Positions 41,385 to 51,477 of a stretch of 52,398 bases of DNA are shown here, piece after piece. Every line of letters starts with the position of its first letter. Within the stretch, counting starts at the first letter, position 1. The DNA is taken from IMG/VR virus record IMGVR_UViG_3300009285_007659, positions 1 through 52,398 of that record; one strand, written 5' to 3'. Both the position numbers and the translations under genes were made by a program. Below the pieces are notes generated by a model. That model did no database searches. It saw only the letters and a program-made list of their open reading frames with translations, and had not been told where the DNA came from. The stretch comes from a virus.

Positions 41385-41857
41385 TGCCTTTAAATAAATC
41401 TCAAATGCAAACATCTGTAGATGATTTAAGTATCAATTCTCCTGTTAGTTTAGAGGATTCTGCTAGTAAATGGTCTTCTATTATTAACGAATATGCTTTC
41501 GGAGGAATGGTTCCTCCTGGAATGATTCCGACTTTTCCAACAGAAGCTAGTCAAGACACTAACTTAAAAAGTAAATTTTTAAAATCTATGGAAAATTCCA
41601 CATTTTTAGATGATTTACAATTGATTTTAACTGAATTTTTTCAAAAATCTATATGGTTCTCTGTTGGGTTTACAGGTGTTGTTAGTGTTGTTCCTCCAAC
41701 TTTGGTTGCTTTACTAGCTGTTTTTAAAACAGAAAATTTAGCTGGTTTGCCGCCTAGTCAAAGTTTGGTAGATATAATTGATAACTGGGTCAAAATAATA
41801 CAGATTACTGTAACAAATGTTACTACTGGCGCTACAACAATTTCCAATATTAGTTAA
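41384..41857 (+). CDS. baseplate-associated structural protein, unrecognised
   Basis: 157 aa. An N-terminal Ser-rich segment is followed by helices (SKWSSIINEYAFGG, FLDDLQLILTEFFQKSIW) and a more hydrophobic C-terminal part (VVPPTLVALLAVF) that could be buried in a multimer or be a single membrane helix. Located between spike and gp25-like genes. Not recognised, but a baseplate component is likely. Confidence 0.6.
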   Translation: MPLNKSQMQTSVDDLSINSPVSLEDSASKWSSIINEYAFGGMVPPGMIPTFPTEASQDTNLKSKFLKSMENSTFLDDLQLILTEFFQKSIWFSVGFTGVVSVVPPTLVALLAVFKTENLAGLPPSQSLVDIIDNWVKIIQITVTNVTTGATTISNIS

Positions 41858-41888
41858 CCGATTATTTTTTTTGTAATAATTAATAGAG

Positions 41889-42275
41889 ATGGCAGACATT
41901 AATATAAAATTTCCACTTAAAAGAGGTTCATCTGGAGCTTTTGAAACCAACAAAACAACTCTCGAAGCTGTTGAAGATGATTTGAAAATGTTGATTTTAA
42001 CAAATCATGGTGAAAGAGTTATCCATAGTGATTTTGGAGCCAACTTAAGAAAATTAATATTTGAAATGAGAGGTCCTCAATTACAATCTGCAATTGAGGA
42101 TGCAATTGTAGCTGCCGTTGAAAAATGGATGCCATTTGTAAATATTTTAAATATAGAAGTTATAGATTCTACTAAATCTTCTGTCATTCGAGAAAATGAA
42201 GTAAATATAAAAATTACGTATTCTGTTGGTACTATCGACGATACAAAAATTTTACTTCAAAAAATTAGAGTTTAA
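41889..42275 (+). CDS. GPW/gp25-like baseplate wedge protein
   Basis: 128 aa. The family signature is LKMLILTNHGERVIHSDFGANLRKLIFEM (helix, L-T-x-x-G-E-R, then F-G-x-x-L), followed by a helix-rich half (AIEDAIVAAVEKW) and a final beta sheet. Same length as T4 gp25 (132 aa) and P2 W protein. It forms the wedge core with gp6. Ribosome site weak (AGAG). The baseplate-J gene follows after 14 bases, the normal order in contractile phages. Confidence 0.9.
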   Translation: MADINIKFPLKRGSSGAFETNKTTLEAVEDDLKMLILTNHGERVIHSDFGANLRKLIFEMRGPQLQSAIEDAIVAAVEKWMPFVNILNIEVIDSTKSSVIRENEVNIKITYSVGTIDDTKILLQKIRV

Positions 42276-42289
42276 AGAGGTTGCTTTAA

Positions 42290-44122
42290 ATGGCGACAGC
42301 TACGCAAAAAAAACGAATAGTAAAATATCTTTCTCGTGATTTTGATTCTTTCAAGAGGGATTTGATTGAACATTTGCGGATTTATTTCCCAGATACAGTT
42401 CAAGATTATAATGAATCTAGTGTTGGAATTTTACTAACAGAGCTAATGGCATTCGTTGGCGACAATATGTCGTTTTATTTAGATAAGAAATTCAATGAAT
42501 CTTTTATTGATACAGCAAATGAGCGAAAAAATATTTTTAAACATGCTAAACAATTAGGATTTAAAGCATTTGGTAAATCATCTGCTACTGGAACAGTCGA
42601 TGTTTTTGTTAAAGTTCCTGCTATTCGACAAAGAGAAGAAATTATTCCTGATATGCGTTATGCTGGAAAAATTAAAAAAGGGGCTAAATTTAAAAGTTCT
42701 TCAGGACAAACATATGAAACGATAGATGAAATTGACTTTAGTAAAGTTGATATTTCTAGAGAAGAATTTGTTCAGGTTGGAGATAGAAATACTCAAACTA
42801 ATGAAGCGTCTAATTTTGTTTTAAGAAAAGCTAATGTAGATGTGAAGGCTGGAGAGACAGTAACCACTACATTTACTATTGGAGCTTACGAGTCCTTTAA
42901 AAAACTAACCATTAACCAAGAAGATGTTTTCGAAGTTGTTGAAATTAAAGATTCTGAAGGTAATATTTGGTATGAAGTAGATTTCTTGGCACAAGATACT
43001 GTTTTTTATGGTGTTTCTAATACAAGTGCAGATGTGACTGATGTTCCATATGTATTGAAACTAAAGTCGGTTCCCTATAGATTTATTACAGAATTTGATA
43101 TTGACACTAAAAAAATGAGTATCCAATTTGGTTCAGGAGATGCTCAGAATTTTGACGGTGATTTAATACCAGATTTGGGCGATCTGTCTTTACCGTTGTT
43201 TGGGCGTGATACATTTACTGATTTTTTCTTAGATCCTCAAAACTTTTTAAAAACTAGAACTTTAGGATTGGCTCCTGTCAATACGGTGCTGACTGTTAAA
43301 TATCGTGTAGGTGGTGGCTCTTCAACTAATGCTGGTTCTGGAGAGATTACTACTGTTTCTGAAAGTATATTCGAAGTTGCAGATTCATCGCTGTCAACTA
43401 ATGTTATTTCTGACATCGGCAATTCTGTTTCTGTATATAATTTCGGTCCTATCCAGGGAGGAAGGGACGAATTATCTTTAGAAGAAATTCGCCAATTAAT
43501 ATCTGCTAATTTTGCATCTCAGGGAAGAATGGTTACTGCTGAAGATTTTGTTGTGCGTGCTCTTTCTATGCCTGCAAAATATGGTTCAGTTTTCCGTGTT
43601 AATGCAAATGCAAGTCAACTTAATCGAAATGCTGTTGAGTTGACGGTATTATCAAAAAATTCTAATAATTTTGTAACTGTTGCTCCTGCTGATTTAAAGA
43701 AGAATCTAAAAACATATTTGTCTAGGTTTAGAATGTTAACGGACGCTATTGAAATTTTAGATGGAGAGGTTGTTAACATAGGAGTTAATTTCAGTATTCT
43801 TTCAAGTCCTGATTTTAATAGGTCTGAGATTTTAGTTAATTGTATTGAATCTTTAAAAGAACATTTCAATATTAATTTATGGCAAATTAATCAACCAATA
43901 AACTTAACTACTATAACTTCTATTTTATCTCAGATTGCTGGTGTTTTATCGGTTATAAATATAAGTATTGTAAATAAAGTTGGAACTGTTAATAGTTTAA
44001 GCTATTCTTCTACGGTTTACAATATTCAATCTAATACTAGGAATGGCATTGTTTATTGCGACAACAATAAAATTTTTGAAATAAAATATCCTAACAAAGA
44101 TATTATTGGCGTTGTAAAGTAA
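42290..44122 (+). CDS. baseplate J/gp6-like wedge protein
   Basis: 610 aa. N-terminal pattern: KYLSRDFDSFKRDLIEHL, YNESSVGILLTELMAFVGDNMSFYLDKK, FNESFIDTANERKNIFKHAKQLGF, typical of baseplate J/gp6. The long middle part is beta-rich; the C-terminal region includes SLEEIRQLISANFASQGRMVTAEDFVVRAL and YLSRFRMLTDAIEILDG, also typical of the family. Length similar to T4 gp6 (660 aa). It forms the wedge framework of the baseplate with gp25. Confidence 0.88.
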   Translation: MATATQKKRIVKYLSRDFDSFKRDLIEHLRIYFPDTVQDYNESSVGILLTELMAFVGDNMSFYLDKKFNESFIDTANERKNIFKHAKQLGFKAFGKSSATGTVDVFVKVPAIRQREEIIPDMRYAGKIKKGAKFKSSSGQTYETIDEIDFSKVDISREEFVQVGDRNTQTNEASNFVLRKANVDVKAGETVTTTFTIGAYESFKKLTINQEDVFEVVEIKDSEGNIWYEVDFLAQDTVFYGVSNTSADVTDVPYVLKLKSVPYRFITEFDIDTKKMSIQFGSGDAQNFDGDLIPDLGDLSLPLFGRDTFTDFFLDPQNFLKTRTLGLAPVNTVLTVKYRVGGGSSTNAGSGEITTVSESIFEVADSSLSTNVISDIGNSVSVYNFGPIQGGRDELSLEEIRQLISANFASQGRMVTAEDFVVRALSMPAKYGSVFRVNANASQLNRNAVELTVLSKNSNNFVTVAPADLKKNLKTYLSRFRMLTDAIEILDGEVVNIGVNFSILSSPDFNRSEILVNCIESLKEHFNINLWQINQPINLTTITSILSQIAGVLSVINISIVNKVGTVNSLSYSSTVYNIQSNTRNGIVYCDNNKIFEIKYPNKDIIGVVK

Positions 44123-44138
44123 TTTAGGAATCATAAAA

Positions 44139-45536
44139 ATGGGACTGTATAGAACTTATCCATCAAAAGACACTTTCATCACCAATAAAATAATCAATAA
44201 TGATGTTTCTGTTCGTGCTACAGGAAGCAACAATGGTGCTAATCCTAGTTTAAATGTTTTTGCATTTCAACCGGTAGTTCTATCTGGAACTATGGATTTG
44301 TCTAGAATCTTAATTAAATTTGATTTAACAGAATTGTCTGGGAAGATATATTCTGATATTACTATACCATCTTCAAGCGTTTCATATTATTTGAAAATGT
44401 ATAGCATGGAGCATGGAGATACAATTCCTACAAGTTATGATTTATTTGTGTATCCCTTGTCTCGTTCTTGGGACGAAGGGGTTGGTGATGATTTAACTAA
44501 CTATAGGGATTATGGATTTTCTAATTGGTACGATTCTACTTCTATTGTTTCTTGGACTGAATCTGGTTCTGATTTTCTTGCTACTGAATATGGAAGTGGG
44601 TCTCAACATTTCGATTCAGGATTGGAAGATTTAGAAGTTGATATTACTGATGTTGTGGTGAATTGGTTGACCTCTTCGTTGCTTCCAAACAATGGTGTTG
44701 TAGTAAAGTTGGGCGTCTCTGAAGAAAATAGTCTTGGATTTTATTATAGAAAGAGTTTTCATGGAAGAGAAACGAAATTTATCGATAGAATTCCTTATAT
44801 TGAAGCTCGTTGGAATAGTGTAGAAAAAGACAACAGAAATAATTTTGCATTTGATGTTAACAATAAATTATACATGTACAATTTTGTAAGAGGAGAACTT
44901 ACAAATGTATCAGAGGCTGTAACTGTAAGAATTCAGGATAATTTGATTGGTGTTTCTGCGAGTTTTACTGGATCTTATTCTTCGGTTCAGGTCGCTAGTG
45001 GAGTTTTAACGGCATCAATTTTAATAGAGCATACAGGAAATGCGCTATTTTCTGGTACTTTTTACGATATTTGGCAATCTTCAACACGATTGTACATGAC
45101 AGGAACATTCAAGCCTGTTTGGGTTACTGGAAGTCAGGTTGACCCATATGATGAATTTTTTGTAAATGTTTCAAACTTAAAGCGTGTTTATAATTCTTCA
45201 GAAGACGCCAGAATTTTCGTAAATGTAAGAAAAAATGCATGGACTACCCATGTTGGTCTGTTGGCGAGCGCCTCTTCAGAATTAAAACAAGATAGACAAT
45301 ATATTGAAAAGATGTATTACAGCATTAGTAATTATGACAGTGGAGAAGTTGTTGTTCCATTTGGAACTGGATCTGTTCCATATACTCAATTATCATATAA
45401 TGCTGATGGTAATTACTTTGATATACCAATGAGTATGTTCGTTCCAGGATTTGTGTATAAAATGTCATTTTTAATTGATATTAATCGATTTGATAAAAAA
45501 ATATATGATGATGATTGGGTATTCAAAGTTGTATAA
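44139..45536 (+). CDS. tail/baseplate structural protein with DNRLRE-type domain
   Basis: 465 aa. Residues 1-180 look like a DNRLRE/carbohydrate-binding-type domain: YPSKDTFITNKI, RILIKFDLTEL, then DLFVYPLSRSWDEGVG and YDSTSIVSW. The remainder is beta-rich and Ser/Thr-rich (YSSVQVASGVLTASIL, GTFYDIWQSSTRLYM). The DNRLRE fold occurs in surface and adhesion proteins. Placed right after baseplate J, so a baseplate-attached adhesin is likely. Confidence 0.65.
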   Translation: MGLYRTYPSKDTFITNKIINNDVSVRATGSNNGANPSLNVFAFQPVVLSGTMDLSRILIKFDLTELSGKIYSDITIPSSSVSYYLKMYSMEHGDTIPTSYDLFVYPLSRSWDEGVGDDLTNYRDYGFSNWYDSTSIVSWTESGSDFLATEYGSGSQHFDSGLEDLEVDITDVVVNWLTSSLLPNNGVVVKLGVSEENSLGFYYRKSFHGRETKFIDRIPYIEARWNSVEKDNRNNFAFDVNNKLYMYNFVRGELTNVSEAVTVRIQDNLIGVSASFTGSYSSVQVASGVLTASILIEHTGNALFSGTFYDIWQSSTRLYMTGTFKPVWVTGSQVDPYDEFFVNVSNLKRVYNSSEDARIFVNVRKNAWTTHVGLLASASSELKQDRQYIEKMYYSISNYDSGEVVVPFGTGSVPYTQLSYNADGNYFDIPMSMFVPGFVYKMSFLIDINRFDKKIYDDDWVFKVV

Positions 45537-45561
45537 TTTGATTTAAAATGGAATGTTTTAA

Positions 45562-48500
45562 ATGAGCAACAATAAGAAGTCTGGCTTTAATTTAACTTTT
45601 CCTGAAAATTTAAGGAAGGATGCTAATTTATCTCCAACTAAGAAACTTTCTTTTGATGATTTGGGCGATTTTATCGAAGAAAGAGAGAAAATTAAACGTG
45701 CTACTGATGAATATTTGGAAACTGAATTAAAGATAGATTATTCTAATTTTGAAAATCATGTATTTTTTGATTCTGCAGTTTCAAAATTTGATATTGCTAA
45801 GAAGAGAGTATTAGATAAATATCCTTACAACGGGACGCTTGAACAAAAAGATGCACATCACTTAACTAGTTCTCATTACGAATATTATATTTTTAAACAA
45901 TGGCCACGACATGTTGGATATATCAAATTAGACGGTGCTACTCAGTATATTAGTGCATCTGATTATGACAATAAATTAGTTCCTACTACATCTTCTTTAT
46001 ATGTTTCAGCTTGGGTATATCCTGTAGTAACAGATCAAAATGTTATTTTACAGGTTATGAGTGCGTCTGTAAGTCCTATTAAAAAACATGGATATGAGCT
46101 TTATTTTTCTGGTGCTACTGATCCCCATTTAAAGCTTACTGTTTATTCAGGTTCTCAAAAAGTTTCTTTCAGTTCTTCTTATGTTTCATATACTGGAAGT
46201 TTCAACAATGTTTCATTTGTATATGATAGGCCAGCAGATTTAGTATCTTTATATGTTAATACTCAAAAAGTTATTTCTGGAAATCTTTCTTATAGTTCTA
46301 TAGAATTTAGACCAACAAAACTTTTTGTTGGCAGCGGTAGTCAGTTTACTGCTAATTCTTCGAGCTATGACTATTATTCTGGATCTATCAATGAAATAAG
46401 AATTTTTCACACTGCTAGCGAAGTTCTACATTTTAAAAATTACAATAGACCAATCAATGCAGAGCCGTACGTCAGGCTTAATTATACTTTTAATGAAGGC
46501 GTAACTGAAACTGGTTCTGTTGATTCTGTTGTTGTAGATTATTCTAAATCAGGAATTCACGGTTCTTTGTTGAATTATTTATCTACAGCTCGTGTATCTG
46601 GATCTGTAATGGTAAATGATTTTGGTAATCCTATTTTATATAGTTTTCATTCCAGGGTTACTTCATTTACATCTAGTTATGTTTTGTCTGCATCTGATTA
46701 TGATAAAAATAACAATAATTTAATTTTTAATCTTATTCCAGAAGATATTGTGAAGGAAGATGAAGATGGTTTGCTTACGTCTTTTTGTCTTGCTATGTCA
46801 AGATATTTCGATTCTATCAAACTCTATATTGATCAATTTGACAATTTAAGAATTACAAATTATGATAATGCAAATCACACTCCAGATTTAATGCTTCCGT
46901 TTTTAACAAAATATTTTGGATGGAAAATAACTGAACATTTTGGTGATGTTGACCCATTATCTTATTTTTTTGGAGAAGGTGTTTTATCTTCTGGAAGTTT
47001 GGAGGTTCCTCTTATTGAAATTAAAAATAATTTCTGGAGAAGAACATTAAATAATTTACCTTATTTACTTAAAACAAAAGGGAAGCGTCATAACCTTGAT
47101 TCGTTTTTTAACGTTTTAGGTGTTAACAGAAGTAATTTTACCATAAAAGAATTTGGATATGTACCAGGAACATCTATTCAAGATGAGCGTATTTCGCGAG
47201 ATAAGCCGGTTGCTTTAGTTGGTATCGGAACTGGTAGTTTTACAGGAAGTTATATTAAAGCTCCATCTGTGTTCCCTGTTGATACTATTTTAGGAACTAG
47301 CTACACAGTAGAAACTTTGGCACAACTTCCTTATGTTAGTGCTAGTTTTACATCAAGTTTGATTACTGGGAGTATTTGGCAGTTTGCTTCAAACAATCAT
47401 GATGATTCTATTACGTTTCTATGGAATCGTCCTCTTCAGTCTTCTGCAGGAAAATTTATTTTAACTTCTAGCGATGGTCAATCTTTTTCGTCTGACAATG
47501 TTTCTGTTTTTGATGGAAATTTTGTATATTTGGCTGCTGGCCTTAAATCTTCAGGTATTCCGTTTATAGAAGTTCGTGTTTTAGATGCTGATAGTTTGAG
47601 TTTTAGTGCTTCGTTTAGCGGCACTTTAGATTTTTCTATGTCGTTTACTGGAAGTGATTATGATTTTGTTATGGGAGCTAATTCTGGCAGCATTTTCGAG
47701 CATGGGACTCAGGGATTTTTTGGCGAATACAGAATTTGGACTCGTGCTCTTACCGGATCAGAAATGGATGACCATACTTTTAACTTTCAGAGTATTGGAA
47801 TCAGAGATCCTCAAGAATTACCTAATCCACTAAAAGCACATTGGGCATTAAATGAAAATTCTTCTTCTGATAGTTCAGGAGTAGTTTTTCCGGTACAAGA
47901 TTATTCTCAGAATGGGTTTGTTGCAACTGGTTCTTTGTTTCCTGCTAATGATAATGTATATCAGAAATTTCTATTAAATTATAATTATCTTAGCCCTTCT
48001 TTAGATTTAAAATGGCACGATAATAAAATACGTATTCGAAACAAAAGTCAATTAACAATCGATGAAGTTGGTGTAGATACTGATGAAGTGTCTCTTGAAT
48101 TTAATTTGGTCGATTCTTTAAATGAAGATATATCTAAGATATTTTCTAGTTTCGATACTTTAAACCAAGTTATAGGTTCTCCTGTAAATAAATACAGAGA
48201 TGAATATGCAGACTTAGAAAATTTACGAAGAATTTATTTTAACAGGTTAAGTGATAGTTTGAATTTTACAAACTTTTTCAAATTATTTAAATGGTTTGAT
48301 AAAAAACTTAGCAATTCTATCAAACAATTACTTCCTGCTCGTGTAAGATTTATTGGTGGCGAACAGGTTGTTGAAAGCCATTTTCTTGAACGTCCAAAGT
48401 ATCAGTTTAAATATCCTATTTTCAGAACACCTAAAGAAATTCCTGAAAATACTATAAGTTCTTCTTTGTATTTAAGTTGTTCTTTGCAGAGAAGTATTCA

Positions 48501-49515
48501 TAATTACGATCAATTTGCTATGGGAACCTATCCTCATTCTGTTTATGAGCAGAACAGAGGTGAAATGGCTCCGAATCTTATAGTGACGTCTAGACCTTCT
48601 GCTATTGCTATTGATTGTATGAAATCTCCGAAATTTGTATTTAATTTTGGCGATGGCGATGAAAATCCAGATAGACTAGAAAATAATTTCTTTAGAAGAA
48701 AATTATCTGGAGACGAAAAAGACACGATAAACAATCCAAATGTTGGGGTAAATTATAAAAATTCAGTCACTCGGCACACTATTCAAGATAGAGAAAGAAG
48801 AAACATAGAAACAATAACTCCTAATTCTGGTAACTTTTTCATGAATCCTAAATTAGGAAATGCTTTTAGATTTAAAGTGGCCGATTCTACAAAAGATCAA
48901 TCTCATTATTTCAGTAGTGCTGTAAAACATATTAGATTAGCTATTAGAGGATTAAGTAGTTCTTTTGATTCTATGACAGGTAGTTATTTTGCTCTTACTG
49001 GTTCAACTACTTTAGAATTAGATCAAACACTTTATGATGCAAATAATGTTTTATTAAATAATTCTAGTTTTAATGATTCTGTATATTCTTTGAATAGCAC
49101 AAATGTTACAGAATTATTCAATCCAGAATTATCTGTGTTAGTTTCTGCATCAAATACAGCATTTGATGTTTCTGATTTTTCTATAGAATTCAAAGATGAC
49201 AACTCTTCTGATTTTACAAGTTACGTTGATATTCTTTCGGCGTGTTCTTATATTATTGAAACACTAGATGATAATTGGAAAAAAATAAAATATAATTTTA
49301 GTGACAAGTCGCAACCTCAAATAACGTATGATATTACAAATACTCACTGGAGAATTACTTGTACTACTGACAATATTTACACATTTCAAGATATAAAGGT
49401 TGAATTCGATAGGGAATTAACTAATGATGGTGTAAAAAGATATAAAGAAATTGATAATACAAACAATTCTAAAATAAGTTCATATGTTAGAAGAAGAATT
49501 TTTTCGGAGATTTAA
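45562..49515 (+). CDS. giant tail/baseplate protein with LamG-like lectin domains
   Basis: 1317 aa. Residues ~110-300 match a concanavalin A-like LamG domain: VGYIKLDGATQYISASDY, then LYVSAWVYPVV, VSFVYDRPADLVSLYVN and INEIRIFHTASEV. A second LamG-like region occurs at ~560-760 (SITFLWNRPLQSS, FGEYRIWTRALTGSEM). The region between (LLKTKGKRHNLDSFFNVLGV) looks like a tail-protein-I or baseplate connector. The C-terminal third is helical then beta. Probably a fibre-baseplate bridge that also recognises host glycan. The ribosome site of the next gene lies in its final codons. Confidence 0.7.
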   Translation: MSNNKKSGFNLTFPENLRKDANLSPTKKLSFDDLGDFIEEREKIKRATDEYLETELKIDYSNFENHVFFDSAVSKFDIAKKRVLDKYPYNGTLEQKDAHHLTSSHYEYYIFKQWPRHVGYIKLDGATQYISASDYDNKLVPTTSSLYVSAWVYPVVTDQNVILQVMSASVSPIKKHGYELYFSGATDPHLKLTVYSGSQKVSFSSSYVSYTGSFNNVSFVYDRPADLVSLYVNTQKVISGNLSYSSIEFRPTKLFVGSGSQFTANSSSYDYYSGSINEIRIFHTASEVLHFKNYNRPINAEPYVRLNYTFNEGVTETGSVDSVVVDYSKSGIHGSLLNYLSTARVSGSVMVNDFGNPILYSFHSRVTSFTSSYVLSASDYDKNNNNLIFNLIPEDIVKEDEDGLLTSFCLAMSRYFDSIKLYIDQFDNLRITNYDNANHTPDLMLPFLTKYFGWKITEHFGDVDPLSYFFGEGVLSSGSLEVPLIEIKNNFWRRTLNNLPYLLKTKGKRHNLDSFFNVLGVNRSNFTIKEFGYVPGTSIQDERISRDKPVALVGIGTGSFTGSYIKAPSVFPVDTILGTSYTVETLAQLPYVSASFTSSLITGSIWQFASNNHDDSITFLWNRPLQSSAGKFILTSSDGQSFSSDNVSVFDGNFVYLAAGLKSSGIPFIEVRVLDADSLSFSASFSGTLDFSMSFTGSDYDFVMGANSGSIFEHGTQGFFGEYRIWTRALTGSEMDDHTFNFQSIGIRDPQELPNPLKAHWALNENSSSDSSGVVFPVQDYSQNGFVATGSLFPANDNVYQKFLLNYNYLSPSLDLKWHDNKIRIRNKSQLTIDEVGVDTDEVSLEFNLVDSLNEDISKIFSSFDTLNQVIGSPVNKYRDEYADLENLRRIYFNRLSDSLNFTNFFKLFKWFDKKLSNSIKQLLPARVRFIGGEQVVESHFLERPKYQFKYPIFRTPKEIPENTISSSLYLSCSLQRSIHNYDQFAMGTYPHSVYEQNRGEMAPNLIVTSRPSAIAIDCMKSPKFVFNFGDGDENPDRLENNFFRRKLSGDEKDTINNPNVGVNYKNSVTRHTIQDRERRNIETITPNSGNFFMNPKLGNAFRFKVADSTKDQSHYFSSAVKHIRLAIRGLSSSFDSMTGSYFALTGSTTLELDQTLYDANNVLLNNSSFNDSVYSLNSTNVTELFNPELSVLVSASNTAFDVSDFSIEFKDDNSSDFTSYVDILSACSYIIETLDDNWKKIKYNFSDKSQPQITYDITNTHWRITCTTDNIYTFQDIKVEFDRELTNDGVKRYKEIDNTNNSKISSYVRRRIFSEI

Positions 49516-49516
49516 A

Positions 49517-51475
49517 ATGGCGCTGGATAGAAGTTTTAGGTATTTCAAAAGAACTGTATTGTATTCTACTTCTCCAACAGATCATCATAGTGCTGCCTCT
49601 TATAATAAAGTTGTATGTTTCTTTACTGGGTCTGGAAATGATTTTTATTGTGTGGAAGACTATGGTGGATGGGCTTTAAAAAAATCTACAGATGCTGGTA
49701 TTAATTGGAGCACTATTTATACTTCTAGTTTTTTATCGTCTAGTGGATATGTTTATGGTGCGGATAGAGACATTACTGGTTCTATCTATATAGCTTATAA
49801 AGCTAATTCTAATTTTTATATTGATAAGTCACTTGATGATGGTGCAACGTTTTATAACGTATTTACCAAAAATGGTACAGAAAATTACACTCCCAATGTT
49901 GCTAAAAGAAATTTTTATAAACAACTTTCTATTGGCAAGACTGCAAATATGCGATCGCATGTACATGCTATTTTTGAATCTGGTGCTGCTGGAACTAACA
50001 ATAATTTACAATGGGTTTATAGTCTTTTAAACGGAGAGGCCAACACTTGGTTTAGCGGAAGTTTAAGTTCCGATAGTTATGGTCCCAGCGGTAGTGTTTT
50101 ATTTAAAGGTAGCGAAGAGTCTGGATGTCCTCACTCTATTGTTTGTACGCCTAATAATTATGGTTCACAAGTATTTATTATTGGAAATCGTAGAAGTGGT
50201 GCTAGTGCTAAATTTGTTCCTGGAATTGTTAGTTCAAGCTATAAATCTGGTGATAGTGGCTATGGGGCGGCAGGTAATCTTTTTGTACGAATTGACGATC
50301 TCCACACTTATACTAATCCAGGAGGGCCGTATGATATAGTATTTGAAGATAGGGGAGTCAATTTTAATGTTGCTTACCTAAGTCATTCATCTACAAGTCT
50401 TTTTTTTGGCAATACGAATATTGTTTGTGTTTTGACGCGCTCTCGTCTTTCTCCTGATGAGGGTTTTTCTGCATCTTATATAGTTTCTATGACGGCTAGT
50501 TCTGGTATTGATACTGATATTTATTCTTTAAGTGATTTTACTGGCAGCATGTTTTTAAACTTTTTATCTACATCATTCGGTTCTACTGATTATGTTGTGA
50601 GGAAATCCATAACTAGTGGATCTTCTTTTTATGATTGGTCTTTTGGTGAAAGAATTAGAATTTATAATGCTAGTACATTTGACGGTATATTAAATAAACC
50701 TGAGATTATTTTAAATGAAGATAAATCCGATCGCAGCATTTTATATAAATTAAGTGAAACGGTTTTGTCGTTTAGTTTAGGGCCTTCTACTCTTGCGACT
50801 TCCATATCTTATCCTGTTGAGTTTGAAGGTCTTCCCTATCAAAGATATGTATTGGCTAATGTTGCAGAATTTCCTTATTCTGAAGGTATTTTCCAAATGC
50901 CATTTTTGGTTAGGGGAACTACTGATTCTGGACAGGCAGGCTCAGATGAAGATTCTATCATTCAAGTTAAACATTTTGGTTCTGTTGTTCATATTATGTG
51001 GCCGTTGCAATCAAAAACTTCTATTCCTACAAAAGGCTTTGGAGACCTTACCGCTGGCCAGAAAATTGGTATTTTAACTACTTCATTTGTCAATGGTGCT
51101 CCTATTAATGTTGAAAAATATGATCATGTTACTCTATATTGTTATTGTTTAAAGGGTGTTCTTGGTACTTCTGACGATATTGAAGTTAGAGTTAAACGAC
51201 GTCCTTTAAAGAGTGTTGGTTTTGCTCCTGATCAAGTTATTGAATATGGAACTTCTGGAAGTTTTGCTATAGCTGATTTGAAAGATTTGGTGTATAAAAA
51301 AACAATTGATTATAGTGATTTGTCTATGCGTGAAATAAGTTTTCCAATAGATATCCCATTAACTAACACTAAAGAAATACAAATTGAAGCTCGTCAAGTA
51401 AATGGGCAATCAGATAATGCTAATAAAAATTTGATTATTTGGGGTAGATTTATTAAATCTACTGAAGAAACTTAA
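49517..51475 (+). CDS. putative tail fibre or structural protein
   Basis: 652 aa from ATG 49517, chosen because GGAGA lies seven bases upstream; an in-frame TTG at 49484 would extend into the previous gene. Beta-rich, Ser/Gly/Tyr-rich sequence with sialidase-like or propeller-like repeats (GWALKKSTDAGINWSTIY, IYIAYKANSNFYIDKSLDDG) where the S-x-D-x-G-x-x-W/F pattern resembles Asp-box motifs of sialidase-like propellers. The C-terminal ~120 residues form a separate beta domain. Tail fibre or baseplate adhesin is likely. Catalysis is not proven. Confidence 0.6.
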   Translation: MALDRSFRYFKRTVLYSTSPTDHHSAASYNKVVCFFTGSGNDFYCVEDYGGWALKKSTDAGINWSTIYTSSFLSSSGYVYGADRDITGSIYIAYKANSNFYIDKSLDDGATFYNVFTKNGTENYTPNVAKRNFYKQLSIGKTANMRSHVHAIFESGAAGTNNNLQWVYSLLNGEANTWFSGSLSSDSYGPSGSVLFKGSEESGCPHSIVCTPNNYGSQVFIIGNRRSGASAKFVPGIVSSSYKSGDSGYGAAGNLFVRIDDLHTYTNPGGPYDIVFEDRGVNFNVAYLSHSSTSLFFGNTNIVCVLTRSRLSPDEGFSASYIVSMTASSGIDTDIYSLSDFTGSMFLNFLSTSFGSTDYVVRKSITSGSSFYDWSFGERIRIYNASTFDGILNKPEIILNEDKSDRSILYKLSETVLSFSLGPSTLATSISYPVEFEGLPYQRYVLANVAEFPYSEGIFQMPFLVRGTTDSGQAGSDEDSIIQVKHFGSVVHIMWPLQSKTSIPTKGFGDLTAGQKIGILTTSFVNGAPINVEKYDHVTLYCYCLKGVLGTSDDIEVRVKRRPLKSVGFAPDQVIEYGTSGSFAIADLKDLVYKKTIDYSDLSMREISFPIDIPLTNTKEIQIEARQVNGQSDNANKNLIIWGRFIKSTEET

Positions 51476-51477
51476 AT

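Noticed and set aside
49821-51077. Overlapping + strand ORFs at 49821, 50079 and 50793
   Set aside because: They are out-of-frame shadows of the tail gene at 49517, with hydrophobic sequence typical of shifted frames.
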